The notes beneath the pieces are model-generated. The model did not search any database. It was not told where the DNA came from and was given only the letters and a program-made list of their open reading frames with translations. The translations under genes were made by a program, and so were the position numbers. Positions 9,935 to 19,676 of a DNA stretch of 64,000 nucleotides are shown piece after piece. The first letter of the stretch is position 1; each line of letters starts with the position of its first letter. Source of the stretch: Histomonas meleagridis. Its lineage: Eukaryota; Parabasalia; Tritrichomonadida; Dientamoebidae. The stretch is taken from NCBI GenBank assembly GCA_020186115.1, contig WSYJ01000161.1, positions 62,001-126,000 on the forward strand, given 5' to 3'.

Positions 9935-12886
9935 TTATGGTTTACTTATGCTAATATTTTTTATAGAATTTGGAGTATATTCAAATTCCCATTGTTCAGA
10001 TGCTTTTAATCCTTCATACTTATTTCTCATTATTTGTTCTCTTAATTGACGATTTGCTTCCAATCTTTCAGATGTTATATCTTTTATAGGAATAAACCTA
10101 ATTATTACCCCAGCAAAAAGTGTTCCTAATGCAAAGGAAGCACATGTTATCCATTCTTTCCAATCCAACTTGCATGTATCAAAAACACTTCCTGCAAATT
10201 CAATAATTATTGCTTGTAAAATACATAAACATATAAATATAATAACAAAAAATGGATTCTTAAACAAACCATCCAAAACACTAATATTTGGACCTGAAAC
10301 TCTTGCATTAATAAGATTAAATATTTGACAATATACAAATGTATTAAATATCATTGTGGTTTTAACATTATTTTTTTCATTCTCATTAAATCCAAAAATT
10401 GATTTAAATCCAAATAATATTAGGAAAAGTACAACCATTTGATAAAAAATATGACCAAAGATATTTCTAATCATTAATCGCGAGATAATTGGGTCTGATT
10501 CACCATATGGACACCTATTTAATAAAGAATCACGTGGTCTATTTGTAGCAAGTGCTAATGCGCCTATTGCACCAACAATTAAATTGGTCCATAATAATTG
10601 TATTGCTTTTAATGGAGATGTTTGTAAAAAGCATGAACCAACAAAAGCAACAATCATTGCACAAATATTAACTGTTAATTGATATTGAAGAAAGCTTCTG
10701 ATATTTTCATAAACACATCTACCCCATTTAAGGGCAACAACAATTGAGCTAAAATTATCATCTAAAATTACAATATCAGAAGACATTTTTGCTAGCTCAG
10801 TCCCACACATACCCATTGATAAACCGACATTTGCACGTTTTAATGCAGCAGAATCATTTGAACCATCACCAGTTACTGCAACAACTTCACCTGCTTCCAT
10901 TAATAAACCAACTAATCTATATTTGTCACGAGGTGAAGATCTTGCTAAAACTTGGATTTTTGGAAGCATTGGTAATAATTCAAGCTTTGAAAGTGAACTA
11001 AATTCATAACCTATCATACATACTCCATCATCATTAAGAATACCACATTCACGAGCAATAGCTTTAGCAGTATTAATATAATCACCTGTAACCATCCTTA
11101 CAACAACTCCAGCAGTTTTACATTGATTAATTGCATGTTTAACTTCTGGACGTAAGGGATCCATAATTCCCGCAATTCCAATCATTGTAAGATTAAATTC
11201 TACGTTATCCGGATCATTCCATGCTTCATTTCTCTCAAATCCTTCTAAATCTCTATAAGCAATTAATATTGTACGCAAAGCGCCATCAGCATATTCGATA
11301 ACTTTATCAAGAATATGATTTCGTATATCTTGATTAAGTTCAATTTCTTGTCCTTGATCAGTTAAATAATGAGAGCACCTTTCAAGTAAAAGATCAGGTG
11401 CACCTTTTGAATAAACTCTCCATACATCATTACGATGTATAACTGTAGACATTCTTTTTCGTGTTGAATTAAATTCATGAAGAAATACTATTGGAAATAT
11501 TTCTCTTATTTTTCTATAATCAATTCCAATTTGTTTATGAACCATTTGAAGTAATGCGCATTCTGATGATTGACCAACAAATTTTTCAGTCATTTCATCT
11601 TTATTTTGACAAATATAAGCTGATGTATTAATTGAAATTGCTTCTGCAAGAAGTTCTTTCATTTCAGAACTTATAGAAGAAACATTATCACTTTCATCAT
11701 TACCCATAAAAAATTTAACAACAGTCATATTATTTTGGGTTAATGTTCCTGTTTTATCACTACAAATTGTTGTAGCACCTCCCATTGTTTCACATGAATT
11801 TAAATGCCGAACAAATATATGATCTTTAACCATCCATTTCATTGAAAATCCTAATGATAATGTAACTGCTAATGGTAAACCTTCTGGTACTGCACAAATA
11901 AAAATTGTAACTCCAACCATTAAATGTTCAATTAAAGTATTAATATATGAATTTTTCCATTGTTTTTTTGATATATCAAAAATCCAAATGATCAATAAAA
12001 CTATAAATGTTAATGAAGCACCAAAAACTCCCATCCATGTCAATCTTATTGCAACTTTATCAAGTTTCTTTTCTAAAGGAGATTTCATATGTTGTTGTGA
12101 TATTTGATGTATTTTCATCATATTTGCTCCTGATTGAGATTTTTCTCCTACTGCACAAACTAAAATATGTGCATCACCACTTTCAACAGCACTCCCTCCT
12201 AAAACAAATGGTTTTTCTTCATTTACTTCAACAGGAACACTTTCACCTGTTTCTTGTGATGTATCAATCTTTAATGAATGACCTGTTATATACAGTCCAT
12301 CAGCTGCAACTCTATCACCATTTTTGAGAGAAAGAATATCCCCTACATATAAATCTGTATTCATAATTTGCATTTCTTCACCTAGTCTAATTACATTTAC
12401 ATTAAAATGGTTTTTTAATTGATTTATTTCTATATAACTCTTCTGTTGAACATAATTTGTTTGGGCTTGTACTATAGCAACAATTATTACAGCTGAAAAA
12501 ATTGAAAGCGTATCAATAAAGTCAATCCATCTTGATTGATTTGGATTTTCAGGTGGAAATGCTATTGTTAAAACCAGTGAAATAATTGCAGCTATAAGCA
12601 ATATTTGTAATGTGAGATTTTGAAAAGATTCCCAAAACATTTTCCACCAAGATTTCTTAGGCGGATCTGGAAGTACATTTCTTCCAAAACGTGCAATTCT
12701 TTTTTGATAATTAGAATTTTTATCTGTTTCTCCAAGTCCATTTACGCAGTCTGTTTCAAACTCTGCTTCAAATGCAGATAGTCCTCCTAGAATGCGATAA
12801 TGCTCTATGTTTTGTCGTTCAAATAACTCAATGATGGTATTCGGTGTTATTTCATGAGGATACTCTGTTTCGATATTTTGGTTCAT
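9935..12886 (-). CDS. PMCA-type P2B Ca2+-transporting ATPase
   Basis: A 983-residue P-type ATPase that exports or sequesters Ca2+ using ATP. Seen: actuator motif TSQETGES, phosphorylation motif CSDKTGTLT with Asp377, the PEGLPLAV segment of helix M4 that binds Ca2+, nucleotide-domain KGAPD, MVTGDYINTAKAIAREC, hinge GDGSNDSAALKRA, and the M5-M6 region with an LLWTNLIVGAIGALALAT signature. About ten membrane helices fit. The C-tail is short and shows no obvious calmodulin-binding helix, unlike animal PMCA. M6 here reads LWTNLIVGAIGALALAT, whereas the paralogue at 16069-19023 has LWVSLIMDSIGALALAT. The M6 Asp of the usual P2B NLIMDTxxxLALAT motif is therefore replaced in this copy, which may affect its Ca2+ site. 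Its start ATG is at 12886. Confidence 0.95.
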   Translation of the reverse strand: MNQNIETEYPHEITPNTIIELFERQNIEHYRILGGLSAFEAEFETDCVNGLGETDKNSNYQKRIARFGRNVLPDPPKKSWWKMFWESFQNLTLQILLIAAIISLVLTIAFPPENPNQSRWIDFIDTLSIFSAVIIVAIVQAQTNYVQQKSYIEINQLKNHFNVNVIRLGEEMQIMNTDLYVGDILSLKNGDRVAADGLYITGHSLKIDTSQETGESVPVEVNEEKPFVLGGSAVESGDAHILVCAVGEKSQSGANMMKIHQISQQHMKSPLEKKLDKVAIRLTWMGVFGASLTFIVLLIIWIFDISKKQWKNSYINTLIEHLMVGVTIFICAVPEGLPLAVTLSLGFSMKWMVKDHIFVRHLNSCETMGGATTICSDKTGTLTQNNMTVVKFFMGNDESDNVSSISSEMKELLAEAISINTSAYICQNKDEMTEKFVGQSSECALLQMVHKQIGIDYRKIREIFPIVFLHEFNSTRKRMSTVIHRNDVWRVYSKGAPDLLLERCSHYLTDQGQEIELNQDIRNHILDKVIEYADGALRTILIAYRDLEGFERNEAWNDPDNVEFNLTMIGIAGIMDPLRPEVKHAINQCKTAGVVVRMVTGDYINTAKAIARECGILNDDGVCMIGYEFSSLSKLELLPMLPKIQVLARSSPRDKYRLVGLLMEAGEVVAVTGDGSNDSAALKRANVGLSMGMCGTELAKMSSDIVILDDNFSSIVVALKWGRCVYENIRSFLQYQLTVNICAMIVAFVGSCFLQTSPLKAIQLLWTNLIVGAIGALALATNRPRDSLLNRCPYGESDPIISRLMIRNIFGHIFYQMVVLFLILFGFKSIFGFNENEKNNVKTTMIFNTFVYCQIFNLINARVSGPNISVLDGLFKNPFFVIIFICLCILQAIIIEFAGSVFDTCKLDWKEWITCASFALGTLFAGVIIRFIPIKDITSERLEANRQLREQIMRNKYEGLKASEQWEFEYTPNSIKNISISKP

Positions 12887-13128
12887 AAATTTTTATAATG
12901 CTAAAGTTTTTACATATAATTCTCTAAATTGAATCGAAATTTTTTGAAAATTGAGGCAATATCTAACGAAAAATTGTTGAGGAAATTTAAAAAAAACAAA
13001 ACTTTTGTTGTTGATGCATTTTATTATGAATATGTTTTTTATGTTTGGAAAGAATATGCCATAAATCGAAGAAAATGTATTTCAAAATTATTAATTTATA
13101 TTAAGTAACTTTTATCAAAATTAGTGTT

Positions 13129-13422
13129 TTGAAAGTTTCTCTAATTTGCAATATGTCGAAATTTAATAATTTCAAATGTTTTTATTGTTGTAGGGATTCA
13201 GAATCAACTGTTACTTTAAATACTTTCGCTGATTGTTCATTAGAAAAAGTTATGGCATTAAACGCTTATCATGATTCAACTTTCGGTTCATTAGAGGGAA
13301 TAAAAGATTCAATAGTTGAATCCATGTCCAACATCCACATTTTCGAATATATTTCCACAATCAAAAATATATTTAAATACATGAACGGAATCATATTTAA
13401 CCATTTTTTTAAATTCATCTAA
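13129..13422 (+). pseudogene. BspA-like gene fragment
   Basis: A short open frame reading SLEKVMALNAYHDSTFGSLE closely matches the end of the repeat domain of the BspA-like protein at 6054-7928 (SLEKVMTLSTYHYSSFGSLE), including the preceding KCFY.Y.DS segment and the following IKxSIVE. No signal peptide, complete repeats, stalk or membrane segment remains and the apparent start is not an ATG. It is best read as a relic of a duplicated family member lying between the two ATPase genes. Confidence 0.8.
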
Positions 13423-13813
13423 TTCCCTTTTATGTAAAACTTACATGTAATAATTTATTTATTTTTGTTATCTTCATATAAACACACTTACCATATGTAT
13501 TAATTATAATACTTGTGGTGTCAATGCAGAAATTTTTTTGATTGTTGGAATTATTAATTTTTTATTTCCTAAAAACAAAAAGAAATTCAGAATTCGGAGT
13601 TTTACATTGATTTTCTAAAACTCATTCCATCAAATGGTAAGAAAAAACTGACCACATCTCAAACGAACTAACTATGAATGATAATGACCAACAGATACAA
13701 AACAACAAATTTTGGACATCTTTATCAAATAAAAACCTTTGCTTACATATAACATAATTTTCATTTACAAAAAAATTTTCAACAAAAAGAAAAAATATTT
13801 AAATATCAAATTT

Positions 13814-14260
13814 TTAATGATTTACAACTTTTTGTTTCTTTTTGTCCTTGTGGTTAAGGGCCCATCTCACAACGAGTAATTTCCCTTCCAAAAATTTGCC
13901 ATTAAGTGCATTTATTGCGGAGACTGCGCTTTTGTGGTCCGCCATCATGCACAACGCAGTTCCCTCCTTCATAAGAAATGGAGATTTGACAGTGCCAAAC
14001 TGCGAGAACATATCGGCAAGATCGTCGTTTGTCTTGATGTCTGACGGAAGATTTTGAATATATAATTTGCTATAAAAATGCTTAAATTTCTGATTTTGTT
14101 TTGATCTTGGTTTTTTGAAATTATTATGAGCATTATTCATTGCATTAGGTTGTGGATTTTGCTGGTTTGAGTAGTCCATTTGTTGACTTGGAATTAATAT
14201 TTGCTGGGATCCTAAGTGTAGCATTTGCTGAGATGTGTAGGCATTATTTTGGCCAAACAT
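13814..14260 (-). CDS. RRM-domain RNA-binding protein
   Basis: A 148-residue protein with a Gln/Asn-rich N-terminus (residues 1-45), a basic linker KKPRSKQNQKFKHFYSK, then one RNA-recognition motif from about residue 65 to 138: RNP2-like LYIQNLP, a helix DLADMFSQFG, a degenerate RNP1 region GTALCMMAD lacking the usual aromatic K-G-F/Y-G-F-V pattern, and the closing helix/strand SAVSAINALNGKFLEGKLLVVRWA. A basic tail HKDKKKQKVVNH may serve nuclear localisation or RNA contact. Likely an mRNA-processing or splicing-related factor; the exact orthologue cannot be named. Its 3' neighbour is the E1-like gene on the same strand further along. Confidence 0.85.
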   Translation of the reverse strand: MFGQNNAYTSQQMLHLGSQQILIPSQQMDYSNQQNPQPNAMNNAHNNFKKPRSKQNQKFKHFYSKLYIQNLPSDIKTNDDLADMFSQFGTVKSPFLMKEGTALCMMADHKSAVSAINALNGKFLEGKLLVVRWALNHKDKKKQKVVNH

Positions 14261-14460
14261 TTATAATTATAGATCTTTGCCACCAGATTATTTTAGCCAC
14301 TGCAAACATTTAACAACGGTTATGAACGTTAAAAGCAAAAGACGATAATATTTTATTCAATTTTTTTGAACTTCAAATAAAGTTTTGAAAAAAATACGTT
14401 TTGTAAGCAAATATTTTGCCCAAAGATTTATGAAATCTTTGGTTTTTTTTAAGCATTTAT

Positions 14461-15033
14461 TTATACACAAACATTTTGAACAGATGTAGACATATTGTTA
14501 GCGTCGAACTTAAGTTGTAATGCTGTTCTAGGAATTGGGGGAAGATGATCTATTATTAATTGGGAAAAAAGAGAACCCGAAATAGTTTCATCAATTACAT
14601 CTGTTGGTTCGTCATTAAAATGTAAGGAAATACTTGGGACACCATATAATAAATATGCAGTAAGACCACATGCCATCAAACAAACACACTCAGTTTGAAT
14701 GACTTTGCTAAATATTTCCATGTTCGCGTTGAATAGACACACATAGTCATAATTTTGGAAGTTATTAAAGTTATCATCATGAATAACAGTTAATGGGCAA
14801 TATGGATTTAAAGTCTTTAAGAACTCAACATAGTTTGCAAACGCCATTTCAGTATTTGAACTATCTAAAACATGGACAAATGAAGCTCCTGCTAAAATGA
14901 GATTTTTCATGCATTCTAATGATGAATTTGTAATTCCATAAAATAGAAACTTACAAGCTTTGAGTTTGTTCTGAGTTTCAAAACCCCATGCCCGTATTTG
15001 TCTGTCATACCTATTGAGTTCGTTGTTTTCCAT
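14461..15033 (-). CDS. Truncated E1-like (ThiF/AOS1-related) protein
   Basis: The N-terminus NRYDRQIRAWGFETQNKL is the hallmark opening of the E1 non-catalytic subunits AOS1 (SUMO) and NAE1 (NEDD8). It is followed by the first Rossmann strand and helix (KFLFYGITNSSLECMKNLILAGASFVHVLD). The nucleotide-binding Gly-x-Gly is not conserved (YGITNSS), and the protein stops at 190 residues, about half the usual 340-540. AOS1 itself also lacks the catalytic Cys, so a regulatory role in a SUMO-type E1 heterodimer is possible; the short length may instead mark degeneration. It is divergent from the small gene at 15101, with start codons only 68 bp apart, so the two share a promoter region. Confidence 0.75.
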   Translation of the reverse strand: MENNELNRYDRQIRAWGFETQNKLKACKFLFYGITNSSLECMKNLILAGASFVHVLDSSNTEMAFANYVEFLKTLNPYCPLTVIHDDNFNNFQNYDYVCLFNANMEIFSKVIQTECVCLMACGLTAYLLYGVPSISLHFNDEPTDVIDETISGSLFSQLIIDHLPPIPRTALQLKFDANNMSTSVQNVCV

Positions 15034-15100
15034 CTTTAAATTGACCGTTTGCTGTGTTTGGGATTATGACGGCAAAAAGCGCTCAAAGCAAAAAGCAGAA

Positions 15101-15367
15101 ATGGGGTCGAACATTTGCTGCTGTAACAAAGATAATGAAATTTCAGATGACAAGTTACCCTTAAAACCTTTCTTATCAACGAAAATAGGGTATGTTAAAC
15201 CAGAAGACCAACGCTTACAAATGCCCCTAAGAAACTCATTTATTGATCCTTCAATTGAAGATATTATATGCCAAATCAGTTCAGAAGATGATGATGTTGA
15301 TCCAGAGTTTCAACATCAAAATGAAAAATATGGACAAATGTTAAAGATTATTGATGATGGAATTTGA
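15101..15367 (+). CDS. Small protein with predicted N-myristoyl/palmitoyl anchor
   Basis: The only ATG of this frame is at 15101 and gives an 88-residue protein beginning MGSNICCC. Gly2 with a Cys at position 6 fits N-myristoyltransferase substrates, and the three adjacent Cys are likely palmitoylation sites, so a membrane-anchored cytosolic protein is inferred. The remainder is acidic and probably disordered (ISSEDDDVDPEFQ). Residues 16-25 (DDKLPLKPFL) recall the early region of LAMTOR1/p18-like lysosomal anchors, but this is only a resemblance in layout. No known domain is recognised. Its start choice is supported by the lack of any upstream in-frame ATG and by the position just after the divergent E1-like start. 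Confidence 0.6.
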   Translation: MGSNICCCNKDNEISDDKLPLKPFLSTKIGYVKPEDQRLQMPLRNSFIDPSIEDIICQISSEDDDVDPEFQHQNEKYGQMLKIIDDGI

Positions 15368-16068
15368 TAGAATTATATTATTTTGTATTCTTTCCTGTAT
15401 ACCAAAGGTAAAAATTATTAGTTTAAAAAGAAATCGGTTTTGAACTTGTTTGATAGAGATTATAATTTATAAATGTAAATATTCATATATTTTCTTATAA
15501 ATTATTTTTATTTTTACATTATTACGAATAAATTAGAAAGTTTTCTAACATTTTTTTAATGAAATTAATTTTTCTTATGCACAACTTTATAAAATAGATA
15601 TCACGCATTGGAATTTAATAACACTAATAATTGTAATGAAATATATGTTTGGTGATAACAAAATTTTATGATTGGATACAATTTTATTGACGTATCAAAA
15701 TTAATTTTGTAAGATTTGAAAATTAGCTATATACATTTATAGGATATGACACAGAAAGTAATAACATCTTAAAACTATTCCGAATTAATCAAAGAATGAA
15801 TAACAATCGCTCAAATTAAAATCAATTTTTATTTACAATAACATTTTATAAAATATTTAGAGTATAATCAAGCCGCACATTTTTTCTAATTAAAATTTCT
15901 TTTCTGATTTGATAATACAAAAATGCAATAAGTTCAGAAATTGAAAAGGGTTGCAACTGAAGGGGTTTTGCCAGCGACCTGGTAAACGTTAATTGAATGA
16001 GTAGAACTGCCGGCCTTGAAACTTTTTCTATTTAACCTCATTATCCTATCGTTTAACCACATTTAGAT
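15368..16068. other. Intergenic AT-rich region
   Basis: About 700 bp with no open frame of interest. The last 130 bp before the ATPase ATG are less AT-rich (GAAGGGGTTTTGCCAGCGAC near 15960) and are the likely promoter. No repeats or RNA genes seen. Confidence 0.5.
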
Positions 16069-19023
16069 ATGAAAAGCATCACCATAGACCACCTCGCTGA
16101 ATTTTTCGAGCGTGGGAATGCTTCTGAATTAGCTGAGTTTGGTGGTATTGAAGGACTTGTCAATGAATTTCAAACTGATCTTCATAATGGAATTTCGGCC
16201 ACAGAAGAAGCTTCAGGGTATAAAGAAAGGAAAGAGAAATGGGGTGTCAATATTATACCAGATCCACCCACTCGTTCATGGTGTGGATTTTTCCTTCTTA
16301 CATTCAAAGATTTAATGTTGAAAATTCTTGTAATCATTTCCCTTATTTCCATTGTACTTACTGCCATATTTAGTTATGATCAAGGTTGGGTTCATTTTAT
16401 TGATCCTGTTGCTATTCTTTTATGTTCCTTAATTGTCAGTTGTGTTACAGCGCAAATTAACTATACGCAACAGAAAGCATTTATAGGGGTAAGTCGTCTA
16501 AAGAATGAATTTCTTGTGAATGTCATTCGAGCCGGTGAAGAAAAACAAATTTTATCAACAGAAATTTTAGTTGGAGACATATTATCCCTTAAAAACGGAG
16601 ACGCCATTCCAGTTGATGGTATCTATATCTCAGGGCATGCCTTCTATGTTGATAATTCCCAAACCACTGGTGAAAGTGTCCCAATTCGTGTTAATGAACA
16701 AAACCCAGTTGTGTTTTCAGGCACAGCTGTTGACTCTGGTGATGCCATGATCTTAGTATGTGCAGTTGGTAATCATTCACAAAGTGGAATTACGATGTTG
16801 AAACTTAATGAGATTAGTTCTGCTGGTGAGAAGACACCATTAGAGAAGAAACTTGATGATGTTGCAGTTAAGATCACATACATGGGACTTGTTGGTGCTA
16901 TTTTAACATTTGTTGTATTGTTGATCTTATGGATTCGAAACATTGTTGGTAAGAAATGGGAACGTAAATTCCTTACGTCATTAATGGATAATTTAATGGT
17001 ATCATTTACTATATTCATTGGTGCAGTTCCAGAAGGTTTACCATTAGCTGTTGTTATATCATTAGGATTTTCTATGAAGAAGATGATGCGTGATAATAAC
17101 TTCGTACGTAATATGTCTGCATGTGAAACTATGGGTGGCGCAACAACAATTTGTTCGGATAAAACAGGTACACTTACACAGAATAAGATGACTGTTGTTA
17201 AGTTTTATATGGATGGCCAAGACTTCGATGATAATCCAGCTAATGGTATACCGAAAGAAGTCATGAATTTAATGGCTGATTCGATTGCATGTAATACTAA
17301 TGCTTATATGACTGTTAAGCCAGGAGATACCAAACCTTCATATGTCGGCAAAAGTACCGAATGTGCATTATTACAAATGATTACAGAAGCAGGTTATGAC
17401 TATAAAGAAATTCGAGAATTACATCCAACAGCAGTATTACATGACTTTAATTCTACACGTAAGAGAATGTCATCAGTAGTACCACATGATAATGGATATA
17501 GAGTATATGCTAAAGGTGCACCAGAAATATTAATTAAGAAATGTACACATTATATTAATTTGTCAAATGAAATTAAGGAATTAGATGAAGTTACATCAGA
17601 AGATATCATTCAACGTGTTAATGAATTTGCAGATGATCAATTACGTACAATGTTAATTACATATGGCGAATTAGAAGGTACTGAATTCGATGATGATTGG
17701 AATGATCCAGCTAATGTCGAATGTAATTTAATTGTCATAGGTGTTTGTGGTATTCGAGATCCATTAAGACCAGAAGTACCACATGCTATCGAACAATGTA
17801 AACAAGCCGGTGTTTTAGTTCGTATGGTTACCGGTGATAATATTAACACAGCTGTATCTATTGCAAGACAATGTGGTATCTTAACAGAAGATGGACATGC
17901 AATGCTCGGAAAAGAATTCTCGTCAATGTCAAAGGTACAATTAATTGATCGATTACCTAAGTTACAAGTATTAGCACGTTCTTCCCCACTTGATAAGTAT
18001 CGATTAGTATCATTATTAATGGAATGTGGTGAAGTCGTTGCTGTTACAGGTGATGGCTCAAATGATTCTACAGCGTTACGTAAAGCTAATGTTGGATTAG
18101 CTATGGGACAATGTGGTACAGAGTTAGCTAAGATGGCCTCTGATATAGTTATATTAGATGATAACTTTAATAGTATTGTCTCTGCATTAAAATGGGGGCG
18201 ATGTATCTATGATAATGTCCGAAGTTTCTTACAATTCCAATTAACAGTTAATGTTTGTGCATTAATTATCTCATTTGTCGGCTCATGTATATTACAAGGT
18301 TCACCATTTAGAGCTATCCAACTTTTATGGGTGTCATTAATTATGGACTCTATTGGAGCTTTAGCATTAGCTACTAAAGGTCCAATAGAATCATTATTAG
18401 ATCGACCACCATATGGAGAAAGTGGTGCATTAATATCACGCTTAATGTATCGTAACATCATTGTCCATGCATTATGGCAAACAGGTTTATGTTTACTTGT
18501 GTTATTTGGTGCTGAGAAGTTCTTCGAATTAGATACATCGAATGACAAAGCACAAAGCACATTCTTATGGAACACATTTGTCTTTTGCCAAGTGTTTAAC
18601 TTATTGAACTCACGCGTAACTGATCAATCGCAATCATTCTTCGAAGGATTCTTCTCTAACCCATACTTCTGGGGTTTGTTCGTGCTAATTGTCGTCGTGC
18701 AAGTCATTTTGGTGGAATTCGGTGGTGACGTGTTCGGTTGCATCGGATTGGGTTGGAAACAATGGCTGTACTCAGTCGGATTCGCATTGACTGAACTAAT
18801 CGTAGGAGCGATATTGAGATTGATACCAATACACGATGACACAAGCGAAAGATTAATCGTAAATAGAGAAAAGAAGAGAGAAATAATGAGAAGAAGATAC
18901 ACCGGAATGACGCCGTCTATGATGTGGAGAGCACCAGACGTACCAGACGATATACCGGATAAGAAGGATAATAAGAAGAAAGGAAAAGATAAAGGAAAAA
19001 ATGACGAAATAGTATATACATAA
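16069..19023 (+). CDS. PMCA-type P2B Ca2+-transporting ATPase (paralogue)
   Basis: A 984-residue paralogue of the ATPase at 9935-12886, on the opposite strand. Core motifs: TTGES in the actuator domain, PEGLPLAV in M4, CSDKTGTLT with phosphorylated Asp364, KGAPE, MVTGDNINTAVSIARQCGIL, and GDGSNDSTALRKA. The M6 segment keeps the canonical LIMDSIGALALAT. The C-terminal tail is Lys-rich (DKKDNKKKGKDKGKND) with no obvious calmodulin site. The frame is intact. The final 400 bp use more G/C-ending codons than the rest of the gene. It is probably involved in Ca2+ export at the plasma membrane or Ca2+ loading of vacuoles. Confidence 0.96.
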   Translation: MKSITIDHLAEFFERGNASELAEFGGIEGLVNEFQTDLHNGISATEEASGYKERKEKWGVNIIPDPPTRSWCGFFLLTFKDLMLKILVIISLISIVLTAIFSYDQGWVHFIDPVAILLCSLIVSCVTAQINYTQQKAFIGVSRLKNEFLVNVIRAGEEKQILSTEILVGDILSLKNGDAIPVDGIYISGHAFYVDNSQTTGESVPIRVNEQNPVVFSGTAVDSGDAMILVCAVGNHSQSGITMLKLNEISSAGEKTPLEKKLDDVAVKITYMGLVGAILTFVVLLILWIRNIVGKKWERKFLTSLMDNLMVSFTIFIGAVPEGLPLAVVISLGFSMKKMMRDNNFVRNMSACETMGGATTICSDKTGTLTQNKMTVVKFYMDGQDFDDNPANGIPKEVMNLMADSIACNTNAYMTVKPGDTKPSYVGKSTECALLQMITEAGYDYKEIRELHPTAVLHDFNSTRKRMSSVVPHDNGYRVYAKGAPEILIKKCTHYINLSNEIKELDEVTSEDIIQRVNEFADDQLRTMLITYGELEGTEFDDDWNDPANVECNLIVIGVCGIRDPLRPEVPHAIEQCKQAGVLVRMVTGDNINTAVSIARQCGILTEDGHAMLGKEFSSMSKVQLIDRLPKLQVLARSSPLDKYRLVSLLMECGEVVAVTGDGSNDSTALRKANVGLAMGQCGTELAKMASDIVILDDNFNSIVSALKWGRCIYDNVRSFLQFQLTVNVCALIISFVGSCILQGSPFRAIQLLWVSLIMDSIGALALATKGPIESLLDRPPYGESGALISRLMYRNIIVHALWQTGLCLLVLFGAEKFFELDTSNDKAQSTFLWNTFVFCQVFNLLNSRVTDQSQSFFEGFFSNPYFWGLFVLIVVVQVILVEFGGDVFGCIGLGWKQWLYSVGFALTELIVGAILRLIPIHDDTSERLIVNREKKREIMRRRYTGMTPSMMWRAPDVPDDIPDKKDNKKKGKDKGKNDEIVYT

Positions 19024-19108
19024 TCAATAACTATTAAAATAAAGAATTAAATGAATAAACAAATAAATTGAAATAATTCAGTTTTGGTAAATAAAGAATT
19101 CAAATGAA

Positions 19109-19345
19109 GTTGCGCACCTTCAAATTGTTCAACAAATTAACACACAAATGTTTTGTTTAAGAATTGTGAAACAGCGTTATGTTGCACACCTTAAATGATA
19201 AATTAACACAGAAATATTTATATGTTTAAGGAATTGTGAAACAGCGTTATGTTGCGCACCTTAAATGAAAATTAACACAGAAATATTTATATGTTTAAGG
19301 AATTGTGTAACAACGTTATGTTGCAAACCTTACATGATAAATCAA
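19109..19345. repeat. Tandem repeat, ~70-bp unit, 3.3 copies
   Basis: Units begin GTTGCGCACCTT and end GAAACAGCGTTAT: 19109-19180 (72 bp), 19181-19250 (70 bp), 19251-19319 (69 bp), with a partial fourth to about 19345. Units two and three are nearly identical, including AATTAACACAGAAATATTTA. The array lies just downstream of the ATPase gene. Confidence 0.9.
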
Positions 19346-19676
19346 ACATTTTTGAAAAAATATGTAATTTCCTATGTAAGGTAGTTTGCTTTTTGATAAA
19401 ATGGTATAGTCATATTTCTTCTCGACCTGAAACAAATAAAAAACTCCAGTTGAATTAGTTGAGTTGATTATAAGTAATTTTACTCTCGATGGAACAATCT
19501 TATGCAATTCAGCGTGATCAATACGATAAAAAACCGTTAACAAAATCCGCTCAAAATTGGATAACAACCGCCACGCTGTTTTTTGAAAATGAGGCAATGT
19601 AAAAAACCAATTGAAAAAGTCGTTCGATTGTGATGATAGAAAATTTTGACCGTTCCGGCCACTAAAATCACATCCA

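Noticed and set aside
19316-19597. 93-codon minus-strand frame upstream of the PITP gene
   Set aside because: It begins at TTG and has no ATG anywhere, overlaps the end of the tandem repeat, and no family could be recognised.
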